Source of the DNA: Flavobacteriales bacterium
Lineage (GTDB): Bacteria; Bacteroidota; Bacteroidia; Flavobacteriales; UBA7430
DNA: 5,581 nucleotides
Reading direction: 5' to 3'
Assembly (NCBI GenBank): GCA_002685115.1
Contig: NYWQ01000058.1
Location: 1 to 5,581, forward strand
Positions 1 to 5,483 of this stretch are shown here, one piece after another (position 1 is the stretch's first letter; each line of letters begins with the position of its first letter). Under the pieces are notes generated by a model. The model was not told the DNA's origin. It did no database searches and saw nothing but the letters and a program-made list of their open reading frames with translations. A program made the position numbers and the translations under genes.

Positions 1-189
1 CAGTCCATCGAATACTATAGAACCTTTTTCAGGTGCATGCAAACCCAACAAGCATTTTAGCAAAACCGTCTTACCTGAACCGCTCTGCCCGATAACCAAA
101 TTCGTTTTGCCCTTTTCAAATGTAAACGATAAATCTTTTAGTATTTCGTTGCCAGAAAATGACTTGAATATATTAGAAATCTCAATCAT
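1..189 (-). CDS. mlaF: MlaF-type ABC transporter ATPase, N-terminal 63 residues (cut by window edge)
   Basis: The minus-strand frame opens with ATG at 189-187 and stays open to base 1, giving 63 residues; the rest lies outside the window. The Walker A motif GQSGSGKT is at residues 34-41, followed by VLLKCLLGLHAPEKGSI, which is the usual stretch after the P-loop in MlaF-like ATPases. The first 30 residues have the short beta-strand pattern that begins ABC nucleotide-binding domains. In the known Mla system this subunit hydrolyses ATP on the cytoplasmic face and drives phospholipid movement through the MlaE permease. The start overlaps the permease stop by one base (TAATG), which suggests translational coupling. 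Because only the N-terminus is visible, MlaF is inferred mainly from the adjacent permease; the ABC ATPase assignment itself is firm. Confidence 0.88.
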   Translation of the reverse strand, partial: MIEISNIFKSFSGNEILKDLSFTFEKGKTNLVIGQSGSGKTVLLKCLLGLHAPEKGSIVFDGL

Positions 190-929
190 TAGTTTAGAAG
201 TAACTGGGTTAGTAAGTAATTTAAAACTATGATTACAACAGAGCTGTAAACTACAGCTTTAGTACTCGATTTACCTACCTCTAACGCACCACCATCTGTG
301 TAAAAACCATGAAAAGAAGAAACAGTGGCGATTACAAAACCAAACAAAACGGTTTTAATAATTGCGTAAACAGCTTTAAACGGAATAAAATCGTATTGAA
401 TACCTGAAACAAATTAAGCAATTGTACACTCACCAGAAAGCGTACCAGCCAGTAAGCCCCCCATTATTCCTGTAAACATGCTTAATACAATAAGTAGCGG
501 ATTAAAAAACACCAATGCAAATATTTTTGGTCGTACCAGGTAAGTTGCAGGGTTTACACCCATAACCTCTAAAGCATCAATTTGCTCGGTAACCTTCATT
601 GTACCGATGCTGGAGGCTATATTAGAACCAATTTTACCTGCGAGCAGCAAACTTATAATAGTTGGAGAGAATTCTAATAAGATGGCGTCTCTAGTGGCAT
701 ACCCTATTAAAATTTTTGGCATAAAACTCGAGGTCATGTTTGCTGCAGTTTGAAGAGTTACTACAGCACCGACAAAAAGAGACATAAAAACCACAAAAGT
801 AAGAGATCTAAAACCCAACTCATAAATTTCTTTTAGGACCAATCGATACATTACCGACTTTCGTTCAGGCTTTCTAAATACATCGATAATAAAAAGGATA
901 AACTTACCTAAAGAAGCAATTAAGCCCAT
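189..929 (-). pseudogene. mlaE: MlaE-family ABC permease interrupted by an in-frame TAA at codon 172
   Basis: From ATG at 929-927 the frame runs to TAA at 191-189, 246 codons plus stop, the normal MlaE length of about 250. It encodes a multi-helix inner-membrane permease of the Mla lipid-transport type. The family signature is clear: GKIGSNIASSIGT at residues 98-110, then EQIDAL at 115-120 and MGVNP. A TAA codon at 416-414 interrupts the frame after residue 171 (GECTIA). Translation past it resumes in the same frame with family-typical sequence: FVSGIQYDFIPFKAVYAIIK, then GGALEVGKSSTKAVVYSS and a final hydrophobic helix ending TQLLLN. No other stop or frameshift is present. A protein ending at 171 would lack the C-terminal helices and probably not work. 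Single-base changes from GAA, CAA, AAA, TTA, TCA or TAT/TAC codons could create the TAA. A sequencing error cannot be excluded; if so the gene is intact. Confidence 0.85.
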
Positions 930-955
930 AAAACAATTTTTATTTAAAATATATG

Positions 956-987
956 TAAATTTACAAAATCCACCAGTAAATAACCAA
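956..987 (-). promoter_or_regulatory. Weak candidate promoter for the mlaE-mlaF unit
   Basis: On the minus strand a TTG (987-985) is followed after 21 bases by TAAATTTA (963-956), one base off the Bacteroidota -7 consensus TAnnTTTG, and then 26 bases lie before the permease ATG. The spacing is within the range known for this promoter class. TAAATTTA is a palindrome and such AT-rich words arise easily by chance, so this is only a suggestion. Confidence 0.25.
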
Positions 988-1001
988 TTTTTACCTCATA
1001 C

Positions 1002-1151
1002 ATGAATACAAAAAATTCAAAAAAAGCACTTTTTTTAGTTCTTGCGTTTGCATGCTCAATTTTACTGAATTCTTGCGCAGCCTTCAAGTCTTGTGATTGC
1101 CCAGGCTTAGAAGGGCTTAATAAAAAACATACCCCTATTCAAAACTCATAA
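1002..1151 (+). CDS. Tiny lipoprotein with CDCP motif, 49 residues
   Basis: ATG at 1002 opens a 49-codon frame ending in TAA at 1149-1151. Residues 1-8 are polar and Lys-rich (MNTKNSKK), residues 9-22 are a hydrophobic core, and ILLNSC at 20-25 is a lipobox with Cys25 as the predicted lipidated residue. The mature part is only about 25 residues: CAAFKSCDCPGLEGLNKKHT plus a few more, with further cysteines at 31 and 33. No clear surface-export signal follows Cys25, so it probably stays in the periplasmic leaflet; this is inference. The function is unknown. The CxC pair could bind metal or form a disulfide, which would suit the nearby copper-dependent oxidase genes, but nothing in the sequence proves this. 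It is transcribed away from mlaE and lies 60 bases before the DUF389 gene. The complete signal peptide and lipobox make a chance ORF unlikely. Confidence 0.75.
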   Translation: MNTKNSKKALFLVLAFACSILLNSCAAFKSCDCPGLEGLNKKHTPIQNS

Positions 1152-1211
1152 ATTGCAGTTAAAAAAACCTTCTATGACTTGGTAGAAAACGAAGAAAAAA
1201 AAAGATAATCT

Positions 1212-2630
1212 ATGGAAAAGCCAGTAAAAGAATCCGAAAATAAAAATGAACTAAACGGCTTAATCCATCAATTAAAAAGCCTAATTAAAAACTCCTCTCA
1301 ACTACTCAAGACGACTTTGAGGTTTAATGACGAGAACATAAATCACGAGGAAATTCGTAATAACATCCTAAAAGACATCACGTTTAAAGGATACAATGTT
1401 TGGATCTTGATTTGCTCGATTGTAATCTGCTCAATTGGCCTAAATATAAATTCTTCCGCTGTTGTAATTGGTGCCATGTTAATCTCGCCATTAATGGGGC
1501 CTATTTTGGGCGTTGGTCTATCCGTTGGAACAAACGACATTCTTAACTTTAAATTATCTCTTCAAAATTTTTTGATTGCATTAGGTATTAGCTTACTTAC
1601 CTCCACCGTTTTCTTTTTAATAAGCCCACTAGAAGATGTTCAAAATGAATTACTTGCGAGAACTCAACCAACTTTACTAGACGCTTTACTAGCAGCTTTT
1701 GGAGGGCTGGCAGGTATTATAGCAATCAGCCGAAAGGATGCTAGTAATGTAATTCCTGGAGTGGCAATAGCCACTGCACTAATGCCACCAATTTGTACTG
1801 CCGGTTACGGATTGGCAAACGGAAATTTTAGCTTTTTTCTAGGTGCACTCTATTTATTTTTACTGAATTCAGTGTTTATTAGTCTCGCCACTTTAATTAT
1901 TATCCGATACTTACGCTTTCCATACATATCATTTGTAGATAAATTGACAGAAAAGAAAGGCAAAAGACACATTACACTAATCAGTTTAATTATTATAATT
2001 CCAAGTGCCTTTCTATTTTTTGAGGTTACACAGGAGTCTATGTTCCTTCGTCGTGCCAGCTCATTTACACAAGAGTTTATTGAATACCCCGGTTCAGAAA
2101 CGATAAATCAGAAGCTAAATTACAGTAAAGAAGGATCTACCATAGAAGTATTTATGATAGGAAAACAAATACCAGATGATGTTATAGAAGCCTGGAAAAA
2201 TAAATTAGTAAAATCGGATTTACAAAGCACCGAACTTAAAGTCATACAAAATCAAAACAATAGTGAAGAACTTGTAGGATCAATTGGAGATCGAGTTAAA
2301 TCTGGAATAATTAAGGAACTTTATCAAAATAATGTCTCGGAATTAAGGTCTAAGAACCTCAAAATACAGAATCTTACCAATGAAATAAAAAATCTACAAG
2401 GTGCAAAAATTGATTGGATACAACTGCAAAAAGAAATTTTTATTCAATACCCTAACTTGGAGAACTTAACCTACGGCTCAACTATTAGACTAGACTCTAT
2501 CTCATTAGACACTATACCTACGCTACTCCCAATATGGAAAGATGAAAACCAATCAAACCAACTTAAAAGATGGCTTCAGGTAAGAATTGGGCAAGATAAA
2601 ATTCAAGTAATAGATCAGAACAAATTTTAA
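1212..2630 (+). CDS. DUF389 family multi-pass membrane protein
   Basis: This 472-residue protein has a polar N-terminus (1-60), about seven predicted membrane helices (near 62-78, 82-104, 118-138, 155-173, 180-201, 207-232 and 254-271), and a hydrophilic C-terminal domain (272-472). The helix 1-2 region with NINSSAVVIGAMLISPLMGP and the later IPGVAIATALMPP are the conserved Gly/Pro-rich segments of the DUF389 (TIGR00341-like) family; repeated motifs of this kind suggest an internal pseudo-repeat. Residues about 368-395 (repeated Leu/Ile/Asn and Lys) could form a short coiled coil. No biochemical role is established for this family, and I do not assign a transport substrate. The start at 1212 leaves a 60-base gap after the small lipoprotein gene and is preceded by an A-rich leader, as is common in Bacteroidota. 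The next gene, cyoE, appears to have its own promoter. Confidence 0.9.
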   Translation: MEKPVKESENKNELNGLIHQLKSLIKNSSQLLKTTLRFNDENINHEEIRNNILKDITFKGYNVWILICSIVICSIGLNINSSAVVIGAMLISPLMGPILGVGLSVGTNDILNFKLSLQNFLIALGISLLTSTVFFLISPLEDVQNELLARTQPTLLDALLAAFGGLAGIIAISRKDASNVIPGVAIATALMPPICTAGYGLANGNFSFFLGALYLFLLNSVFISLATLIIIRYLRFPYISFVDKLTEKKGKRHITLISLIIIIPSAFLFFEVTQESMFLRRASSFTQEFIEYPGSETINQKLNYSKEGSTIEVFMIGKQIPDDVIEAWKNKLVKSDLQSTELKVIQNQNNSEELVGSIGDRVKSGIIKELYQNNVSELRSKNLKIQNLTNEIKNLQGAKIDWIQLQKEIFIQYPNLENLTYGSTIRLDSISLDTIPTLLPIWKDENQSNQLKRWLQVRIGQDKIQVIDQNKF

Positions 2631-2642
2631 CAAAAAACACAC

Positions 2643-2670
2643 TTAGTAAGCATTCTAATCCTTAATTTTG
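2643..2670 (+). promoter_or_regulatory. Candidate Bacteroidota promoter for cyoE
   Basis: TAATTTTG at 2663-2670 is an exact match to the Bacteroidota -7 consensus TAnnTTTG. Upstream, TTAG at 2643-2646 is a poor -33 element (TTG/TTTG expected) at a suitable distance. Transcription would start near 2676-2678 and leave a leader of only about 13 bases before the TTG start codon of cyoE. The -7 match is good, the -33 is weak, and no experimental support is available. Confidence 0.5.
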
Positions 2671-2690
2671 CATTTATAAATCTTACCCAC

Positions 2691-3572
2691 TTGAAAAACA
2701 AGATTAAAGATTACAGTCAATTAGCAAAACTACGCCTCTCCAGCACTGTTGTGTTTTCTGCATTAGTGGGGTACTTACTAGCCGTAGATCAAGTTGACTT
2801 CAAAATCTTATTTATGTTACTTATTGGAGGCTTTATGGTCGTAGCATCATCTAACGGCTTTAATCAAGTTTACGAAAAAGAAACCGATAAACTAATGAAT
2901 AGGACAAAACAAAGACCTATTCCAGCGGGAAGGATGCAATCCTCTGAAGGCTTACTATTCTCTAGTATTTTAGGGCTTATTGGCATTCTAATTTTATACT
3001 ATATAAACGCAAAATCTGCCATGTTTGGAGCTGCTGCGCTCGTTTTATATGCAGCTGTATACACACCCTTAAAAACTGTAAGTCCTATCGCTGTATTTGT
3101 TGGGGCATTCCCCGGAGCCATTCCTTTTATGTTGGGTTGGGTAGCTGCAACAAATCAATTTGGCATTGAATCTGGGACATTATTTGCCATACAATTTCTT
3201 TGGCAATTCCCTCATTTTTGGGCTATAGCTTGGATGTTAGACGAAGATTACAAAAAAGCAGGCATTAGAATGCTTCCATCGGGAATGAAGGATGAGAAAA
3301 CAGCTTTTCAAGCCATGCTTTACACGATTTGGTTAATTCCAGTATCTATTATGCCTTTTGTGTTCCCTTACATTGGCATAGAGAGCAAACTAATACTCAC
3401 TCCTTACGGCGCCTTATCCATATTACTTATGGGTGTATACTTGTACAAAAAAAGCGCTTTACTACTAAAAAATTGCGACCATTCTTCGGCAAAAAAGCTC
3501 ATGTTTGGCAGCTTAGTTTACTTACCAGTAATTCAAATTATTTATTTAATCGACAAATACGTTTTACAATAG
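2691..3572 (+). CDS. cyoE: Protoheme IX farnesyltransferase (heme O synthase), TTG start
   Basis: CyoE/CtaB is an inner-membrane UbiA-type prenyltransferase that attaches a farnesyl group to heme B to give heme O, used directly or as the heme A precursor of heme-copper oxidases. The protein has 293 residues, the usual length. The first prenyl-diphosphate/Mg motif region is NQVYEKETDKLMNRTKQRP (58-76), with N58, E62 and D66 in the typical positions. YTPLKT is at 124-129, and the second acidic motif DEDYKKAGIRMLP is at 184-196. Hydrophobic helices fill the rest. The N-terminal KDYSQLAKLRLSSTVVFSAL matches the family's normal beginning. The start codon at 2691 is TTG; no in-frame ATG lies just upstream, and the next internal Met would remove the conserved first helix, so TTG is the right choice. 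The stop TAG (3570-3572) abuts the ATG of the next gene, indicating one operon. Confidence 0.96.
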   Translation: MKNKIKDYSQLAKLRLSSTVVFSALVGYLLAVDQVDFKILFMLLIGGFMVVASSNGFNQVYEKETDKLMNRTKQRPIPAGRMQSSEGLLFSSILGLIGILILYYINAKSAMFGAAALVLYAAVYTPLKTVSPIAVFVGAFPGAIPFMLGWVAATNQFGIESGTLFAIQFLWQFPHFWAIAWMLDEDYKKAGIRMLPSGMKDEKTAFQAMLYTIWLIPVSIMPFVFPYIGIESKLILTPYGALSILLMGVYLYKKSALLLKNCDHSSAKKLMFGSLVYLPVIQIIYLIDKYVLQ

Positions 3573-4142
3573 ATGAGCGATAGCAAAGAACTCCAAAAAA
3601 GAAAAACAAGAAAACCATTACTTTTCATTTCCATGATCAGTATTGTTATGTTATTTATAGGACTAACCTCTGGTTATATTGTACGAAAAGCAGAAGGTAA
3701 CTGGATGGATTTTGACTTACCAGATGCTTTTTTTCTGAGCACTGCAGTTATTATACTGAGCAGTATAGCCATACAAAAAAGTTTGCAAGCTGCAAGAGCC
3801 AACAATACACCAATGACGATAAAACTTATGGGCGTCTCGTTTATACTCGGATTGGCTTTTACAATACTTCAATTTGAAGGCTGGTCTCAAATGCACGATA
3901 TGGGTGTATTCTTTACCGGTAAAAGCAGCAATGCCGCAGGTTCTTTTGTATACGTAATTACACTGGTACACCTGATACATTTAATCGCAGGTTTAATTTC
4001 AATTTTGGTCATGTTTTTTAATGCCCGTCAAAATAAATACACGCTAAACAATGTATTAGGATTAGAGCTTGGCGTTATCTTTTGGCACTTTCTTGGCGGC
4101 TTATGGCTTTACCTATTTTTATTTTTACTGCTCACTAGATAA
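3573..4142 (+). CDS. Short cytochrome c oxidase subunit III-like protein (five helices)
   Basis: This 189-residue protein belongs to the heme-copper oxidase subunit III family in its short form. Five membrane helices are visible, near residues 15-35, 50-70, 84-104, 123-150 and 165-187. The family marks are FEGW with Glu102 at the end of helix 3, the helix 4 histidines in LVHLIHLIAG (His133, His136), and the C-terminal WHFLGGLWLYLFLFLL (171-186). Where canonical subunit III reads WHFVD, this one has WHFLG, so the acidic residue is missing. The gene starts at the base after the cyoE stop, with no gap, so the two are probably translated from one message. It is paralogous to the longer subunit III gene downstream; paired short and long subunit III genes are common in Bacteroidota. 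Subunit III does not carry the metal centres but stabilises the oxidase and proton uptake. Whether this copy joins the same enzyme as the long one cannot be told from sequence. Confidence 0.9.
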   Translation: MSDSKELQKRKTRKPLLFISMISIVMLFIGLTSGYIVRKAEGNWMDFDLPDAFFLSTAVIILSSIAIQKSLQAARANNTPMTIKLMGVSFILGLAFTILQFEGWSQMHDMGVFFTGKSSNAAGSFVYVITLVHLIHLIAGLISILVMFFNARQNKYTLNNVLGLELGVIFWHFLGGLWLYLFLFLLLTR

Positions 4143-4159
4143 ACACAAAAACAAAACAA

Positions 4160-4192
4160 TGCTTCATATTTAGAAATAATCTAAACAAAGCA
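4160..4192 (+). other. AT-rich stem-loop downstream of the short subunit III gene
   Basis: TGCTT (4160-4164) pairs with AAGCA (4188-4192) and, inside it, TTTAGA (4169-4174) pairs with TCTAAA (4180-4185) around a five-base loop; an uneven internal loop separates the two stems. It begins 17 bases after the stop codon. No T-run follows, so it is more likely an mRNA 3' end stabiliser or a chance structure than a terminator by itself. Confidence 0.35.
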
Positions 4193-4195
4193 ATG

Positions 4196-4227
4196 AAGAC
4201 TGAAAGAAAAGAATAGTCTTTTCTCTT
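4196..4227 (+). terminator. Possible weak intrinsic terminator of the cyoE-subunit III unit
   Basis: AAGACT (4196-4201) pairs with AGTCTT (4215-4220) across a 13-base purine-rich loop and is followed directly by a pyrimidine-rich tract, TTCTCTT. The stem is short and the tract is interrupted by C, so termination would be partial at best. Its place between a stop codon and a promoter-like element supports the reading. Confidence 0.35.
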
Positions 4228-4241
4228 ATCAAGGAAAGCAT

Positions 4242-4249
4242 TACATTTG
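4242..4249 (+). promoter_or_regulatory. Candidate Bacteroidota promoter (-7 element) for the subunit III-IV-SCO unit
   Basis: TACATTTG matches the Bacteroidota -7 consensus TAnnTTTG exactly. The -33 position is occupied by a T-rich tract (around 4219-4222) rather than a clear TTG, so the second element is weak. Transcription from here would give a leader of roughly 65 bases before the ATG at 4321, and the gap of 178 bases after the previous gene fits a separate transcription start. Confidence 0.5.
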
Positions 4250-4263
4250 CATCGCTTAAGAAA

Positions 4264-4283
4264 TGTTCTTTAAAATAAGAACA
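4264..4283 (+). other. Hairpin in the 5' leader of the subunit III gene
   Basis: TGTTCTT (4264-4270) and AAGAACA (4277-4283) form a perfect 7-bp inverted repeat around a six-base AT loop. It sits just after the predicted transcription start from the promoter at 4242-4249, so it would be near the 5' end of the mRNA. It may protect the message or be a binding site for a dimeric regulator. The rest of the leader, to 4320, is A-rich without other visible structure. Confidence 0.35.
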
Positions 4284-4320
4284 ATAAAAAAACTATAAAT
4301 TACCTAAGCTAACACATAGT

Positions 4321-5145
4321 ATGGCATCACAAGCAACAACAGAAAGCGTTTGGCGCGGAGGAGTAAATCCTTTTAAAGCAAGTTACGGAAAAATGATGAT
4401 GTGGTTTTTCTTATTAACAGATGCCTTAACATTTTCGGGTTTTTTAGGCGCATATGGGTTTTCGCGTTTTAAATACGCAGAAACTTGGCCGCTGGCAGAA
4501 AATGTATTCACACATTTTCCAGGTGTACATGGCGACCAACCATTGCTTTATGTAGCCTTAATGACATTTATTCTTATTATGAGCTCGGTAACAATGGTAC
4601 TTGCTGTTCATCATGGAAAAAACATGGACACTAAAAAAGTAGCCTGGTGGATGGGTTTAACCGTTTTAGGTGGCGTCATCTTTATAGGCTCTCAAGCCTG
4701 GGAATGGATGCACTTTATACATGGAACTGCAGAAGGTGCACTTCACCTAGCAGATGGTAATATAGCTAAAATTATAGCCGCAGGAACAGAGGTTATGGGC
4801 CAAACCTACAACTATGATGTACTGAGATTGGGTGCCGAAAAGTTTATTACGGATCCATTAACCATTGCAACTTTAAGTGAAGGTGCTGAGCATGTTTACG
4901 GAGCGAACATGATTGTTAATGAATACGGGTTGCCTCAATTTGCAAACTTTTTCTTTTTCATCACAGGTTTCCATGGATTTCACGTATTTACAGGAGTGTT
5001 ATTAAACATGATTGTATTTATTAACGTTCTGTTTGGTACGTACGAAAAAAGAGGACATTACGAAATGGTTGAAAAGGTAGGTCTGTACTGGCACTTTGTA
5101 GATTTAGTATGGGTATTTGTATTTACTTTTTTCTACTTGGTTTAA
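4321..5145 (+). CDS. ctaE: Cytochrome c oxidase subunit III, long form
   Basis: This 274-residue membrane protein is a heme-copper oxidase subunit III. The N-terminal VNPFKASYGKMMMWFFLLTDAL leads into the first helix. SQAWEWMHF holds the conserved helix 3 glutamate (Glu128). FFFITGFHGFHVFTG (211-225) is the classic helix with His218 and His221, and the end reads VGLYWHFVDLVWVFVFTFFY (253-272), the canonical C-terminus with Asp261. Between Glu128 and His218 lie about 90 residues, against about 31 between the matching residues of the short paralogue just upstream. The extra stretch (about 135-205) is polar, contains EGAEHVYGANM, and probably forms a soluble loop; this is visible directly. The gene is separated from the preceding one by 178 bases with its own promoter-like element, and it leads a close group with subunit IV and a SCO-like gene. 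The start ATG at 4321 gives a normal polar N-terminus. Confidence 0.95.
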   Translation: MASQATTESVWRGGVNPFKASYGKMMMWFFLLTDALTFSGFLGAYGFSRFKYAETWPLAENVFTHFPGVHGDQPLLYVALMTFILIMSSVTMVLAVHHGKNMDTKKVAWWMGLTVLGGVIFIGSQAWEWMHFIHGTAEGALHLADGNIAKIIAAGTEVMGQTYNYDVLRLGAEKFITDPLTIATLSEGAEHVYGANMIVNEYGLPQFANFFFFITGFHGFHVFTGVLLNMIVFINVLFGTYEKRGHYEMVEKVGLYWHFVDLVWVFVFTFFYLV

Positions 5146-5191
5146 CAAAGGAGTAGTCTCATTAATTAACTTTTAAAAACACGCTTTAGCT

Positions 5192-5482
5192 ATGTCACAC
5201 GATTCTCACGGAGGTACAAAACAAATTTGGGTTGTTTTCTGGATACTTTTAGCGCTAACCACTGTAGAAGTTGCCTTGGGTATTTTTAAACCCGTAAGTT
5301 ATGAAGTACTAAAATGGACTTTTATAATACTTACACTCGTTAAAGCATACTACATTGTAGCCTATTTTATGCATGTAAAACATGAGACGAAAGGCTTTGC
5401 TTGGACTCTGGCGCTTCCTACATTTATACTCATACCTTATTTATTGTTTATTCTTCTAACAGAAGCTAGTGAATTGATATAG
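5192..5482 (+). CDS. Cytochrome c oxidase subunit IV (COX4_pro type)
   Basis: The protein has 96 residues, usual for the prokaryotic subunit IV of aa3/caa3-type oxidases. A His-rich cytoplasmic start (MSHDSHGGTK) is followed by three membrane helices near residues 11-31, 40-60 and 69-91. The mark of the family is KAYYIVAYFMHVKHE (51-65) at the end of the second helix; TTVEVALG in the first helix is also typical. This small subunit packs against the catalytic core and helps its stability; it holds no cofactor. It lies 46 bases after subunit III and one base before the next start, so it is in the same operon. An AAAGGAG at 5147-5153 is too far from this ATG to act as its ribosome-binding site. 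Confidence 0.93.
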   Translation: MSHDSHGGTKQIWVVFWILLALTTVEVALGIFKPVSYEVLKWTFIILTLVKAYYIVAYFMHVKHETKGFAWTLALPTFILIPYLLFILLTEASELI

Positions 5483-5483
5483 A

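Noticed and set aside
414..929. A genuine 171-residue membrane protein ending at 414
   Set aside because: The MlaE signature, the normal family length and the perfect same-frame continuation to 189 show that this is the first part of a full permease gene interrupted by one stop codon.
1170..1187. TTCTA/TAGAA stem between the lipoprotein and DUF389 genes
   Set aside because: The stem is only 5 bp, AT-rich and followed by A rather than T residues, so it does not support a terminator on this strand.
1343..1540. Minus-strand 65-codon frame
   Set aside because: It lies wholly inside the DUF389 gene on the other strand, has no recognisable protein features, and reflects the coding pattern of the real gene.
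3329..3583. Plus-strand 84-codon frame overlapping the end of cyoE
   Set aside because: It is a shifted frame inside cyoE with a composition unlike a real protein; the zero-gap junction of cyoE with the short subunit III gene explains the region.
3752..3767. TATACT/AGTATA inverted repeat with a four-base loop
   Set aside because: A 6-bp AT-rich stem deep inside the short subunit III gene is expected by chance in DNA of this composition and has no regulatory context.
3717..3980. Minus-strand 87-codon frame
   Set aside because: It is antisense to the short subunit III gene, which has clear family motifs; the Tyr/Cys-rich translation has no recognisable features.
5147..5153. AAAGGAG resembling a Shine-Dalgarno sequence before subunit IV
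   Set aside because: It is 38 bases from the ATG at 5192, far too distant, and Bacteroidota rarely use such sites.
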